Assembly (NCBI RefSeq): GCF_005048155.1
Contig: NZ_SUMB01000006.1
Location: 1-64,000 of the forward strand
Source: Streptomyces piniterrae
GTDB taxonomy: Bacteria > Actinomycetota > Actinomycetes > Streptomycetales > Streptomycetaceae
Length of the DNA stretch: 64,000 bases
Direction: 5' to 3'
Shown: positions 7,443 to 14,905 of the stretch, piece after piece
How positions within the stretch are numbered: position 1 is the stretch's first letter
Layout of the letters: the number at the start of each line of letters is the position of its first letter
Translations under genes and position numbers: made by a program
Notes under the pieces: model-generated
Told to the model about the DNA's origin: nothing
The model's input: only the letters and a program-made list of their open reading frames with translations
Database searches by the model: none

Positions 7443-8642
7443 CTACTTCGAGGTGTCCTCGCCTTCGATGCCCAGCTCGGGAAGCAGCCCCGGGAGCAGC
7501 GGCGGGAGGGTGACCTCGGTCTGGCCGGGCTTGCCGCGGCCGCCGGTGCCCTCGTGTGGCGCCGGGCTGCCGTCCTTGGCCGGATCCAGCAGGCCGCCCG
7601 TATTGCCGCCGAGCAGGCCGTCCTCCTGGGACGGCGACGCCGACGGGCGGGGGGCGTGCGAGCCGCCGCCGTGCTTGCCGGGGGCGGCGTGACCGCTGGA
7701 GGGCGCCGGACGTTGGCTGTGGCCGGACCCGGTGCCCGGGGCGGCGTGTCTGCCGCGGTGCCGGCCCTTGCCGTCGGCGGTGGGCAGCAGCGGACGGAGC
7801 GGGCCGACCTCGTCGTCTATGGCGGCGAAGACCGAACTCACCTCGTCCCCGACATCCGTGAGCTGCATCGGGAGCCGGCCGCGCAGCTGTGTCCAGGCGT
7901 CGCGGTTCGACTTCGTGAAGGAGTGCAGCTTCTGGATGGGGCCGAGCGAGCCGTCGCGCTTGTATGCCTCATGCAGCAGACGGTGCCCCTCTCCGGCGTC
8001 GTTCCGGACGCCGGAGAGGGCCCTGCGGACCTCGTGGAGCGCCTCGTGGTCGAGGGCGCCCGTCCGGCCGAGCTCCATCAGGCGCCGGGCCTCCTGCATG
8101 CGTGTGGAGGCCTGGTCGAGATAGAGCTGGCCCCGGTCGGCGTCGTCGCCGGCCAGGTTGAGCTTGAGGTCCTCCACGCCGCGCTTGAGGCCGTACAGGG
8201 GGTCGCCGGGGAGGGCGTCGGAGCTGGCCGCCGCGACGCCGCTGAACGCGCCGGCGGCGACGCCCACCGTCAGTCCGCCCGCGGCCAGCCCCTTGGAGAG
8301 GCGGGAGCGCGGGCGCAGCCGGCCGAGCGATTTCGCCGCGCGGTGCGTGCCCTTCGGTGTGCGCTGCTCGGGCACCCCGACACCGTCGGACGGAGCGCCT
8401 TCGGCGAAGGCGGCCTCCATCGCGGCGATGAGCTGGGCGCGCTGGACAGTCTTGACCTCGGCGGCCATCTCCGGCTTCGGGAGCTCCCCGAGGCCGTCGG
8501 CGACCGCCAACAGCCGTGCTTCTTCCGGCGCTTGCGCCGGACTGTCGACCTTGTCCTCGGCCGCCGCGCCCTCGAGGACCTGCTCCTCCAGGGCCTGGGC
8601 GAAGGCGTTGGCCCGCCGGTGCACCGAGACATTCGCGATCAC
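7443..8642 (-). CDS. rsbN: RsbN, membrane anti-sigma factor of BldN (DUF5667)
   Basis: A 399-residue protein. The cytoplasmic N-terminus (VSVHRRANAFAQALEE) should bind sigma-BldN. There is one membrane segment near residues 117-139 (GLAAGGLTVGVAAGAFSGVA). An extracytoplasmic DUF5667 domain starts at DALPGDPLYGLKRGVED, followed by a Pro/Gly/Ser-rich tail. The protein contains no cysteine, so it is not a zinc anti-sigma (ZAS) type; RsbN of S. venezuelae is described as a non-ZAS anti-sigma. GTG at 8642 is chosen because AGGAGG lies eight bases upstream. It sits directly downstream of bldN and has its own promoter match to sigma-BldN, a negative feedback loop. Confidence 0.93.
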   Translation of the reverse strand: MIANVSVHRRANAFAQALEEQVLEGAAAEDKVDSPAQAPEEARLLAVADGLGELPKPEMAAEVKTVQRAQLIAAMEAAFAEGAPSDGVGVPEQRTPKGTHRAAKSLGRLRPRSRLSKGLAAGGLTVGVAAGAFSGVAAASSDALPGDPLYGLKRGVEDLKLNLAGDDADRGQLYLDQASTRMQEARRLMELGRTGALDHEALHEVRRALSGVRNDAGEGHRLLHEAYKRDGSLGPIQKLHSFTKSNRDAWTQLRGRLPMQLTDVGDEVSSVFAAIDDEVGPLRPLLPTADGKGRHRGRHAAPGTGSGHSQRPAPSSGHAAPGKHGGGSHAPRPSASPSQEDGLLGGNTGGLLDPAKDGSPAPHEGTGGRGKPGQTEVTLPPLLPGLLPELGIEGEDTSK

Positions 8643-8791
8643 GGGCGGCACCTCCTCTCGTCATCCCGCTCGACTCCCCGGACTGGCTTTGACTATCCAG
8701 ACGGACCGGACGGCTGCACACCGTTGAACGCGCCACTCGATCGAGTGAGAGGCAGCGGACATGGGGTGACCGCATGGAGCCTGCATCCCGC

Positions 8792-8820
8792 ACAACGAGC
8801 GCCTCGGCACTCGGGTTACG
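8792..8820 (-). promoter_or_regulatory. Predicted sigma-BldN promoter driving rsbN
   Basis: On the minus strand, CGTAAC (8820-8815) and CGTTGT (8797-8792) are separated by 17 bases. This matches the consensus reported for sigma-BldN promoters such as bldMp1 (CGTAAC and CGTTG). Transcription would begin near 8785, giving a leader of about 140 bases before the rsbN start. An rsbN promoter dependent on sigma-BldN is known in S. venezuelae. Confidence 0.75.
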
Positions 8821-8934
8821 CACTCACGATGATCTGACCGACCGGGCACGGCCGGTCACCAAGCGTGAACGAAAGTTGGCGTGCGGGTGCGCTGAGGATG
8901 GCGAAAAGAGGTGGGTGGGGTGGGCGGATCGGGG

Positions 8935-9720
8935 TCAGCGGGCGTCTTCCGGCAGGAGCCGCGCGAGAGTGCGGACCGCCCGGTACTGGAGCGTCTTGAT
9001 GGCGCCCTCGTTCTTGCCCATGACGCGGGCGGTCTCGGCGACCGAGAGGCCCTGCAGGAAGCGCAGGGTCACACATTCCTGCTGCTGCGGGTTGAGCTTG
9101 CGCACCGCCTCCAACAGGGCGGCGTTGGAGAGGGATTCGAGGACCGAGTCCTCGGGGCTGCGCTCGACCTCGTTGGCGTCGAGCATCTCGCCGGTCGTGA
9201 CTTCCAGGCGGAAGCGCGAGGACTTGAAGTGGTCGGCGACGAGGTTGCGGGCGATGGTCACCAGCCAGGCGCCGAAGTCACGGCCCTGCCAGGTGAAGGT
9301 GCCGATACGGCGCAGGGCGCGCAGGAACGTCTCACTGGTGAGGTCTTCGGCCGTGGCACGGCCGCCCACGCGGTAGTAGATGTAGCGGTAGACCGTGTCG
9401 GCGTACTGGTCGTAGAGGCGGCCGAAGGCTTCGGCCTCGCCGGCCTGGGCTCGTTCGACGAGGTCCATCATGCGACGACTGTCGCTGTCGGCGGGGCGTC
9501 GGGCGGTGGCCGCGCCGGCGCCGGAACGGCGGGTGCGGCCGGCGGCCTTGCTGACCGCGGTACTCCCGTCGGCCAGGGCGTAGCAGGGTCCGGCGGCGGG
9601 GACGGCTGAGGCGAATGCGGGGACGGCGTACGCGGTGGGGACGAAACTGCGCAGGTGGTCGACGAGTGTCGTACGCAGCGTAGCCAGGCCCGAGGCGTCA
9701 ACCCCGACGTGTGGGTACAC
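8935..9720 (-). CDS. bldN: ECF sigma factor BldN, required for aerial mycelium formation
   Basis: A 261-residue ECF sigma factor. The first 82 or so residues are a hydrophobic, Ala/Pro-rich pro-region typical of BldN and removed by proteolysis in S. coelicolor. Region 2 begins at MMDLVERAQAGE and includes FGRLYDQYADTVYRY and the region 2.4-like FTWQGRDFGAWL. Region 4 includes VTLRFLQGLSVAETARVMGK, a helix-turn-helix for the -35 element. The start is GTG at 9720 with GGGAG just upstream. BldN activates bldM and the chaplin/rodlin genes. Its anti-sigma rsbN lies downstream. A single AGTGA on the minus strand near 9766 could be a BldD half-site. Confidence 0.95.
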   Translation of the reverse strand: MYPHVGVDASGLATLRTTLVDHLRSFVPTAYAVPAFASAVPAAGPCYALADGSTAVSKAAGRTRRSGAGAATARRPADSDSRRMMDLVERAQAGEAEAFGRLYDQYADTVYRYIYYRVGGRATAEDLTSETFLRALRRIGTFTWQGRDFGAWLVTIARNLVADHFKSSRFRLEVTTGEMLDANEVERSPEDSVLESLSNAALLEAVRKLNPQQQECVTLRFLQGLSVAETARVMGKNEGAIKTLQYRAVRTLARLLPEDAR

Positions 9721-10050
9721 GGGACTCCCAGAGGCAGAGCTTCCATCACGTGCAGTGCGGGACCATTCACTCGTCGTAGGGACGTGTGGGTTCCGGATTG
9801 CGTCTGAGGAGAATAACGCTTCGTACAGGCAGCGCTACACCCAGTTGCTCAAATCATCGATTACTTACGGTCCGTGCCGGGTTGGTGGCAGATCAAGTAT
9901 CGAATACTGAGCGACTTTTGATCGGAAGGGAACGCAATTTGCCTGGTTGGAGGGCGTGTTGTGGTTGAGCGCGAGCAATGGGACTGACGGGGGAACGGTG
10001 GGGGTAGGTAGAACGGATGGCTCGCCGCGCCGCCCGGTGATCAGTCCTGG
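9721..10050 (-). promoter_or_regulatory. bldN upstream region, no gene
   Basis: 330 bases with no credible coding sequence. The stretch 9800-9935 is distinctly A+T-richer than its surroundings and probably holds the bldN promoter and operators. An imperfect palindrome (AGTATCGAATACT) lies near 9895. The HAD-IB gene transcribed toward bldN ends at the far side, and I see no clear terminator between them. Confidence 0.5.
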
Positions 10051-11043
10051 TCAGCGGCGGCGGCGCTGCAGCGCGACGGCCGCCGCGGCGCCGCCCGCGA
10101 GGGCACCCACACCGGCTGCCGCCGGGATGCCGATCTTGACGGCCTTGCGTCCCGTTCGGTAATCACGCAGCCGCCAGCCCTGCTCCCGGGCGTGCTTGCG
10201 CAGCCGGCTGTCGGGGTTGATCGCGTACGGGTGGCCGACGAGCGAGAGCATCGGGATGTCGTTGGCGGAGTCGCTGTAGGCGGCGCAGCGCGAAAGCTCC
10301 AGGTTCTCGGCGGCGGCGAGCGCGCGGACCGCCTCGGCCTTGGCCGGGCCGTGCAGCGGCTCGCCCACCAACTTGCCCGTGTAGACGCCGCCCACGGATT
10401 CGGCGACGGTGCCCAGCGCGCCGGTCAGGCCGAGCCGGCGGGCGATGATCGTCGCGGTCTCCACGGGGGCCGCGGTCACCAGCCAGACCTTCTGGCCCGC
10501 GTCGAGATGGGCCTGGGCGAGCGCGCGGGTGCCGGGCCAGACGCGTTCGGCCATGTACTCGTCGTAGATCTCCTCGCCGATGGACATCAACTCGGAGACG
10601 CGGTGGCCCTGGACGATGGAGAGCGCGCTGTTGCGAACGTCCGCCATGTGTTCGGGGTTCTCCGAACCGGCCAGCCGGAAGTAGATCTGCTGCCAGGCGA
10701 AGCGGGCCAGATCGCGCTTGTGAAAGAAGTGTCTTTTGTAGAGGCCGCGGCCGAAGTGGAAGAGCGCGGCGCCCTGCATGACCGTGTTGTCGAGGTCGAA
10801 GAAGGCGGCGGCCGCCACATCCCCGACGACCGGGAACTCGGGCTCCTCCGGGGCTTCCTCGGGGGCGGGCGGCAGCTCCTGGGAGGTCTTCCGGGCGGCC
10901 TCGGCCGCGGCCTCGCCGGCCAGCACGCTGCGTGCGGTGGCGGGTCGTCTGCGGCGGGCGAACCATCCGGTGGGGAGGTGCCAGGAGGGGGACGTCCCGA
11001 AGGGACTCCTACCGGGGTGGCGGTCGGGCGACGGGTGGGCCAT
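10051..11043 (-). CDS. HAD-IB family phosphatase (SerB-like) with C-terminal membrane anchor
   Basis: A 330-residue protein. After a charged N-terminal extension of about 80 residues comes motif I, AAFFDLDNTVMQGAALFHFG. Motif II is WLVTAAPVETATIIARRLG, and motifs III/IV include the C-terminal AAYSDSANDIPMLSLVG. This is the SerB/HAD-IB layout; many actinobacterial members are annotated as phosphoserine phosphatase-like, with no proof of substrate. The last 30 residues (GIPAAAGVGALAGGAAAAVAL, then four Arg) look like a membrane tail ending in a positive stop. The gene lies between the glutaredoxin-like gene and bldN, all on the minus strand. Confidence 0.88.
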   Translation of the reverse strand: MAHPSPDRHPGRSPFGTSPSWHLPTGWFARRRRPATARSVLAGEAAAEAARKTSQELPPAPEEAPEEPEFPVVGDVAAAAFFDLDNTVMQGAALFHFGRGLYKRHFFHKRDLARFAWQQIYFRLAGSENPEHMADVRNSALSIVQGHRVSELMSIGEEIYDEYMAERVWPGTRALAQAHLDAGQKVWLVTAAPVETATIIARRLGLTGALGTVAESVGGVYTGKLVGEPLHGPAKAEAVRALAAAENLELSRCAAYSDSANDIPMLSLVGHPYAINPDSRLRKHAREQGWRLRDYRTGRKAVKIGIPAAAGVGALAGGAAAAVALQRRRR

Positions 11044-11153
11044 ATGGCCAGCGTAGCCAGTTTGTTCGGTGCTCCCGGTTACGGGCGCGTGTCAGGCGGC
11101 CCTGGGACGGCCGACGGTTTCGTTACGGCCATCCCCCGCGGCGGTATGCGGGC

Positions 11154-11441
11154 TCAGGCGCCCAGCGCGGTACGCAGCCGCTTGGGGTCCACCCGCCAGA
11201 AGTCGTGCTGGGCGCCGTCCACCAGGACGACCGGAATCTGCTCCCAGTACTTGTGGTGCAGCTCGGGGTCCTGGGTGATGTCCTTCTTCTCCCAGGACGC
11301 GCCGGTTTCGGCGCACACTTTCTCGATCACGGCCTGTGCGTCGTCGCACAGATGGCAGCCCGGCTTTCCGATGAGCGTGACCATGCGCTCGGCGGGGTTC
11401 TTACGGGGCGTGCGGCTGAACAAGGGGGCCATGGGGCCCAT
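11154..11441 (-). CDS. Glutaredoxin-like thiol-disulfide protein
   Basis: About 95 residues from ATG 11441 (ATG 11432 is the alternative; the longer open frame is not needed). The thioredoxin fold is evident: VTLIGKPGCHLCDDAQAVIE carries a CHLC redox motif, IPVVLVDGAQ the cis-Pro, and DITQDPELHHKYWE the usual acidic helix. It is the DUF836/glutaredoxin 2-like family. It is divergent from rex, so it shares the intergenic region holding the Rex operator, which links it in context to redox control. Its electron donor is unknown. Confidence 0.87.
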   Translation of the reverse strand: MGPMAPLFSRTPRKNPAERMVTLIGKPGCHLCDDAQAVIEKVCAETGASWEKKDITQDPELHHKYWEQIPVVLVDGAQHDFWRVDPKRLRTALGA

Positions 11442-11766
11442 TGTGCCTGGGGCGCGACGGTTCTGCGGCGACGCCGGTTCGATTACCATCGGTGGGCGAT
11501 TTGTAGGTTTCCGGGGGTATAGCGGTGAGGAGTGAGGGCGCGTGCTCCCGTCTGCGCTACCGCGATACCAGCGTGGCGCGCGTGAACGGTGTGACGTGGG
11601 AGTTGGTTCCGCGCACACCGGTAAAAGCCGCGTGACCCCGGTCACTTTGGGCCGACAAAACGGACACCATCTTTGTGCACGCGTTCACAAAGACATAGCC
11701 TGCAGGAGACAGGGCGGTCGGGTTACGTATGGTCGCCCGCAGCCCCGCTCTACCCGCAGGAGCACC
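11442..11766 (+). promoter_or_regulatory. Divergent control region between the glutaredoxin-like gene and rex
   Basis: No gene is seen in these 325 bases. They contain the Rex operator at 11673-11690 and the promoter(s) of the rex-hemACD operon, and must also hold the promoter of the divergent glutaredoxin-like gene. Confidence 0.6.
11673..11690 (+). promoter_or_regulatory. Rex operator (ROP)
   Basis: TTGTGCACGCGTTCACAA matches the Rex operator of S. coelicolor (TGTGAACGCGTTCACA core) at all but one base of one half-site. It lies 77 bases upstream of the rex start codon. Rex binds it when NADH is low and releases it when NADH/NAD+ rises, so rex and the hem genes behind it should be autoregulated. 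Confidence 0.9.
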
Positions 11767-12534
11767 GTGGCAACTGGCCGAACTCACCGACCGGCGACCC
11801 GAAGCCGAGGCATTCCCGAGGCCACCGTCGCCCGGCTTCCGCTGTATCTGCGTGCCCTGACCGCGCTCTCCGAGCGCTCGGTTCCCACGGTCTCCTCCGA
11901 GGAACTCGCCGCGGCGGCGGGGGTCAACTCCGCGAAGCTGCGCAAGGACTTCTCCTACCTCGGCTCCTACGGGACCCGCGGCGTCGGCTACGACGTGGAG
12001 TACCTCGTCTACCAGATCTCGCGTGAGCTCGGCCTGACCCAGGACTGGCCCGTTGTCATCGTCGGTATCGGTAACCTCGGCGCCGCGCTCGCCAACTACG
12101 GCGGCTTCGCCTCCCGTGGCTTCCGGGTCGCCGCTCTGATCGACGCCGACCCGGCCATGGCGGGCAAGCCGGTCGCCGGCATCGCGGTGCAGCACACCGA
12201 CGAGCTGGAACAGATCATCACGGACAACGGCGTCTCGATCGGTGTCATCGCGACGCCGGCGGGCGCGGCCCAGCAGGTCTGTGAACGCCTGGTCGCCGCC
12301 GGTGTCACCTCGATCCTCAACTTCGCGCCGACCGTGCTGACCGTCCCGGACGGGGTGGACGTACGGAAGGTCGACCTGTCCATAGAGCTGCAGATCCTCG
12401 CCTTCCACGAGCAGCGCAAGGCCGGCGAGGAAACGCCCGAGAGCGGCCCGCCGGCCCCGGTGGCCCGCACCACCGCCGCCGCGGCCGACCGCAAGGGACC
12501 TGACGGGGATGTGCCCGCCGTGATGCCGGCATGA
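11767..12534 (+). CDS. rex: Redox-sensing transcriptional repressor Rex
   Basis: A 255-residue protein. The N-terminal winged helix includes GIPEATVARLPLYLRALTAL and FSYLGSYGTRGVGYDVE. The Rossmann domain starts at WPVVIVGIGNLGAALANYGG and binds NADH/NAD+. The C-terminal domain-swapped helix (IELQILAFHEQ) is followed by a Pro/Ala-rich tail of about 40 residues that is longer than in many Rex proteins. The GTG at 11767 has CAGGAG four bases upstream. Rex represses respiratory genes at low NADH. The stop codon overlaps the hemA start (ATGA), indicating coupled translation. Confidence 0.97.
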   Translation: MATGRTHRPATRSRGIPEATVARLPLYLRALTALSERSVPTVSSEELAAAAGVNSAKLRKDFSYLGSYGTRGVGYDVEYLVYQISRELGLTQDWPVVIVGIGNLGAALANYGGFASRGFRVAALIDADPAMAGKPVAGIAVQHTDELEQIITDNGVSIGVIATPAGAAQQVCERLVAAGVTSILNFAPTVLTVPDGVDVRKVDLSIELQILAFHEQRKAGEETPESGPPAPVARTTAAAADRKGPDGDVPAVMPA

Positions 12535-13892
12535 GCCTTCTCGTCGTTGGACTGAGCCATCGCAGTGCGCCGGTGAGCGTGCTGGAGCGGGCTGCCCTGG
12601 CCCCCGAGGCGCGCGGCAAGCTGCTGCAGGACGCGGTGTCGGCGGAGCCGGCCGCCGAGGCCGCGGTGCTCTCCACCTGCAACCGCATCGAGGTCTACGC
12701 CGACGTGGACAAGTTCCACGCCGGTGTCGCCGAGCTGTCCACGCTCCTGGCCCGCCACAGCGGCGCCGGCCTGGAGGAGCTCACCCCCTACCTCTACGTC
12801 CACTACGAGGACCGCGCCGTCCACCACCTCTTCTCGGTGGCCTGCGGCCTGGACTCGATGGTCGTCGGCGAGGGCCAGATCCTCGGCCAGATCAAGGACG
12901 CGCTGGCCGTCGCCCAGGAGCAGCACACCGCGGGGCGGCTGCTGAACGACCTGTTCCAGCAGGCCCTGCGGGTCGGCAAGCGCGCCCACAGCGAGACCGG
13001 CATCGACAAGGCCGGCCAGTCGCTGGTCACCTTCGGCCTGGAGCAGCTGGCCGGCGGCACCGAGGTCGACACCTGGGCCCGGGGCAAGCGGGCCCTGGTG
13101 ATCGGCGCCGGTTCGATGTCCTCGCTGGCCGCCACCACGCTCGTACGGGCCGGTATCGGCGAGCTCGCGGTCGCCAACCGCACCGTGGAGCGCGCCGAGC
13201 GGCTCACCCAGATCCTCACCGAGCCGGGCGGGCCCGGTGCCGGCAACCGGCTGCGCGCCCGCGCGGCGGCGATGACCTGCGTCGAGCACGAGCTGGCGGT
13301 CGCCGACATCGTGATCTCCTGTACCGGCGCGACCGGCCTGGTCCTCGGCGGCGAGATGGTCGCGAGCGCGCTGACCGGTCGCGACGCGCCCCTGGCGCTG
13401 CTCGACCTGGCGATGCCGCGCGACATCGACGCCGCGGTGCACCGCATCGAGGGCGCGCACCTCGTCGACATCGAGACGCTGGCCGACGCCTCCGCGGACG
13501 CTCCGATGGCCGCCGACGTGGACGCCGTGCGCACCCTGGTCTCCGAAGAGGTCGCCGCGTTCGGCGCCGCCCAGCGGGCCGCGCACATCACCCCCACCGT
13601 GGTCGCCCTGCGCACCATGGCAGCGGACGTCGTCACCAGCGAGATCGCCCGGCTCGACGGCCGCCTCCCCGACCTGGACGACAAGCAGCGCGCCGAGATC
13701 ACCCAGACCGTGCGCCGGGTCGTCGACAAGCTCCTGCACGCGCCCACCGTGCGGGTCAAGCAGCTGGCGAGCGAGCCCGGCGGTGCCGGGTACGCGGACG
13801 CGCTGCGGGAACTCTTCGACCTCGACCCCCAGACGGTCGCCGCCGTCAGCCGGGCGGACGTACGGTCCACACAGCACGGGAGCGGGCAATGA
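12531..13892 (+). CDS. hemA: Glutamyl-tRNA reductase HemA
   Basis: A 453-residue protein, the usual length. It reduces Glu-tRNA to glutamate-1-semialdehyde with NADPH, the first step of C5-pathway tetrapyrrole synthesis. The catalytic Cys lies in VLSTCNRIEVYA near residue 47-50. VGLSHRSAPV is the conserved N-terminus, SVACGLDSMVVGEGQILGQ the hallmark motif, and VIGAGSMSSLAA the NADPH-binding loop. The C-terminal dimerisation domain follows EEVAAFGAAQR. The gene overlaps rex by four bases and hemC by four bases. The next enzyme, HemL, is encoded 27 kb downstream at 40.5 kb. Confidence 0.97.
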   Translation: MSLLVVGLSHRSAPVSVLERAALAPEARGKLLQDAVSAEPAAEAAVLSTCNRIEVYADVDKFHAGVAELSTLLARHSGAGLEELTPYLYVHYEDRAVHHLFSVACGLDSMVVGEGQILGQIKDALAVAQEQHTAGRLLNDLFQQALRVGKRAHSETGIDKAGQSLVTFGLEQLAGGTEVDTWARGKRALVIGAGSMSSLAATTLVRAGIGELAVANRTVERAERLTQILTEPGGPGAGNRLRARAAAMTCVEHELAVADIVISCTGATGLVLGGEMVASALTGRDAPLALLDLAMPRDIDAAVHRIEGAHLVDIETLADASADAPMAADVDAVRTLVSEEVAAFGAAQRAAHITPTVVALRTMAADVVTSEIARLDGRLPDLDDKQRAEITQTVRRVVDKLLHAPTVRVKQLASEPGGAGYADALRELFDLDPQTVAAVSRADVRSTQHGSGQ

Positions 13893-14905
13893 ACGACAGC
13901 ACCAACAGAGCACTGAGGCTGGGCACACGCCGCAGCAGGCTCGCCATGTCCCAGTCCGGGCAGGTCGCCGAGGCGGTGCGCGAGCTCACGGGCCGCCCCG
14001 TCGAGCTGGTGGAGATCACCACCTACGGCGACACCTCCCGCGAGCACCTCGCGCAGATCGGCGGCAGCGGCGTCTTCGTGTCGGCGCTGCGCGACGCGCT
14101 GCTCGCAGGCGAGATCGACTTCGCCGTCCACTCGCTGAAGGACCTGCCCACCGCGCAGCCCGAGGAGCTGGCGCTGGCCGCGGTACCGAAGCGGGAGGAC
14201 GCCCGGGACGCGCTGATCGCCCGGGACGGGCTGACCTTCGAGCAGCTTCCCGACGGCGCCCGGATCGGCACCGGTTCGCCGCGGCGCATGTGCCAGCTCA
14301 ACGCCTGGGCCAAGGCCCTCGGCAAGCGGGTGGAGACCGTACCGATCCGCGGCAACATCGACACCCGGATCGGATACGTCGAGAAGGGCGAGCTGGACGC
14401 GGTCGTGCTGGCCGCCGCCGGACTCTCCCGTATCGGCCGGATCGACGTGGCGACGCAGCTGCTGTCGCCCGACGTAGTTTTGCCCGCCCCCGGCCAGGGG
14501 GCCCTGGCGATCGAGTGTGCCGCGGTCAACGCAGCCCTCGCCGCTCAGCTCGCCGAGCTCGACGACCCGGTCACCCGGGCCGCCGTGACCGCCGAGCGTT
14601 CCCTGCTCGCCGCCCTGGAGGCCGGCTGTTCCGCACCCGTCGGAGCACTGGCCGACCTTTCCCCAAGCTCTCGACTTCGCTCGAGCAGGGGAGGCCCCAA
14701 GGCTGACGAGCAGGCTTTCACCGAACTGCATCTGCGCGGTGTCGTCGGCACGACCGACGGCAACACGCTGGTGCACCTGTCCACCACCGGGCACGTACCC
14801 GCCTCTCCCGACGATCTGTCGACCCCGCTGAACATGGGTCGGGAACTCGCCGCCGAGATGCTCGCAAAGGGTGCGGCCGGTCTTATGGGGGAGCGAGCAC
14901 TTTGA
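13889..14905 (+). CDS. hemC: Hydroxymethylbilane synthase HemC, with an in-frame palindrome insertion
   Basis: A 338-residue protein, somewhat longer than typical (about 310). It polymerises four porphobilinogens into hydroxymethylbilane. Motifs are LRLGTRRSRLAMSQSG at the start, HSLKDLPT (substrate-binding Lys/Asp), IGTGSPRRMCQL, IRGNIDTRI and LEAGCSAPVGALA, whose Cys carries the dipyrromethane cofactor. About 15 residues (LSPSSRLRSSRGGPK) just after that Cys loop come from a palindromic repeat inserted in frame at 14657-14703. It overlaps hemA at its start and the TTG start of hemD at its end. The insertion is in the C-terminal domain 3 surface region, so activity is probably kept. Confidence 0.96.
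   Translation: MNDSTNRALRLGTRRSRLAMSQSGQVAEAVRELTGRPVELVEITTYGDTSREHLAQIGGSGVFVSALRDALLAGEIDFAVHSLKDLPTAQPEELALAAVPKREDARDALIARDGLTFEQLPDGARIGTGSPRRMCQLNAWAKALGKRVETVPIRGNIDTRIGYVEKGELDAVVLAAAGLSRIGRIDVATQLLSPDVVLPAPGQGALAIECAAVNAALAAQLAELDDPVTRAAVTAERSLLAALEAGCSAPVGALADLSPSSRLRSSRGGPKADEQAFTELHLRGVVGTTDGNTLVHLSTTGHVPASPDDLSTPLNMGRELAAEMLAKGAAGLMGERAL
14657..14703 (+). repeat. Dispersed Streptomyces palindromic element inside hemC
   Basis: The element has CCCC...GGGG outer arms around CTCGA...TCGAG (CTCTCGACTTCGCTCGAGCA core) and ends in GGGGAGGCCCC. The same type of element occurs near 53996 and 57190. It keeps the hemC frame and codes for a Ser/Arg-rich 15-residue insert absent from other HemC sequences I recall. 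Confidence 0.75.

Noticed and set aside
7554..8837. A 427-codon plus-strand frame opposite rsbN
   Set aside because: rsbN has a strong ribosome site, a DUF5667 domain and a sigma-BldN promoter; the opposite frame is a G+C artefact.
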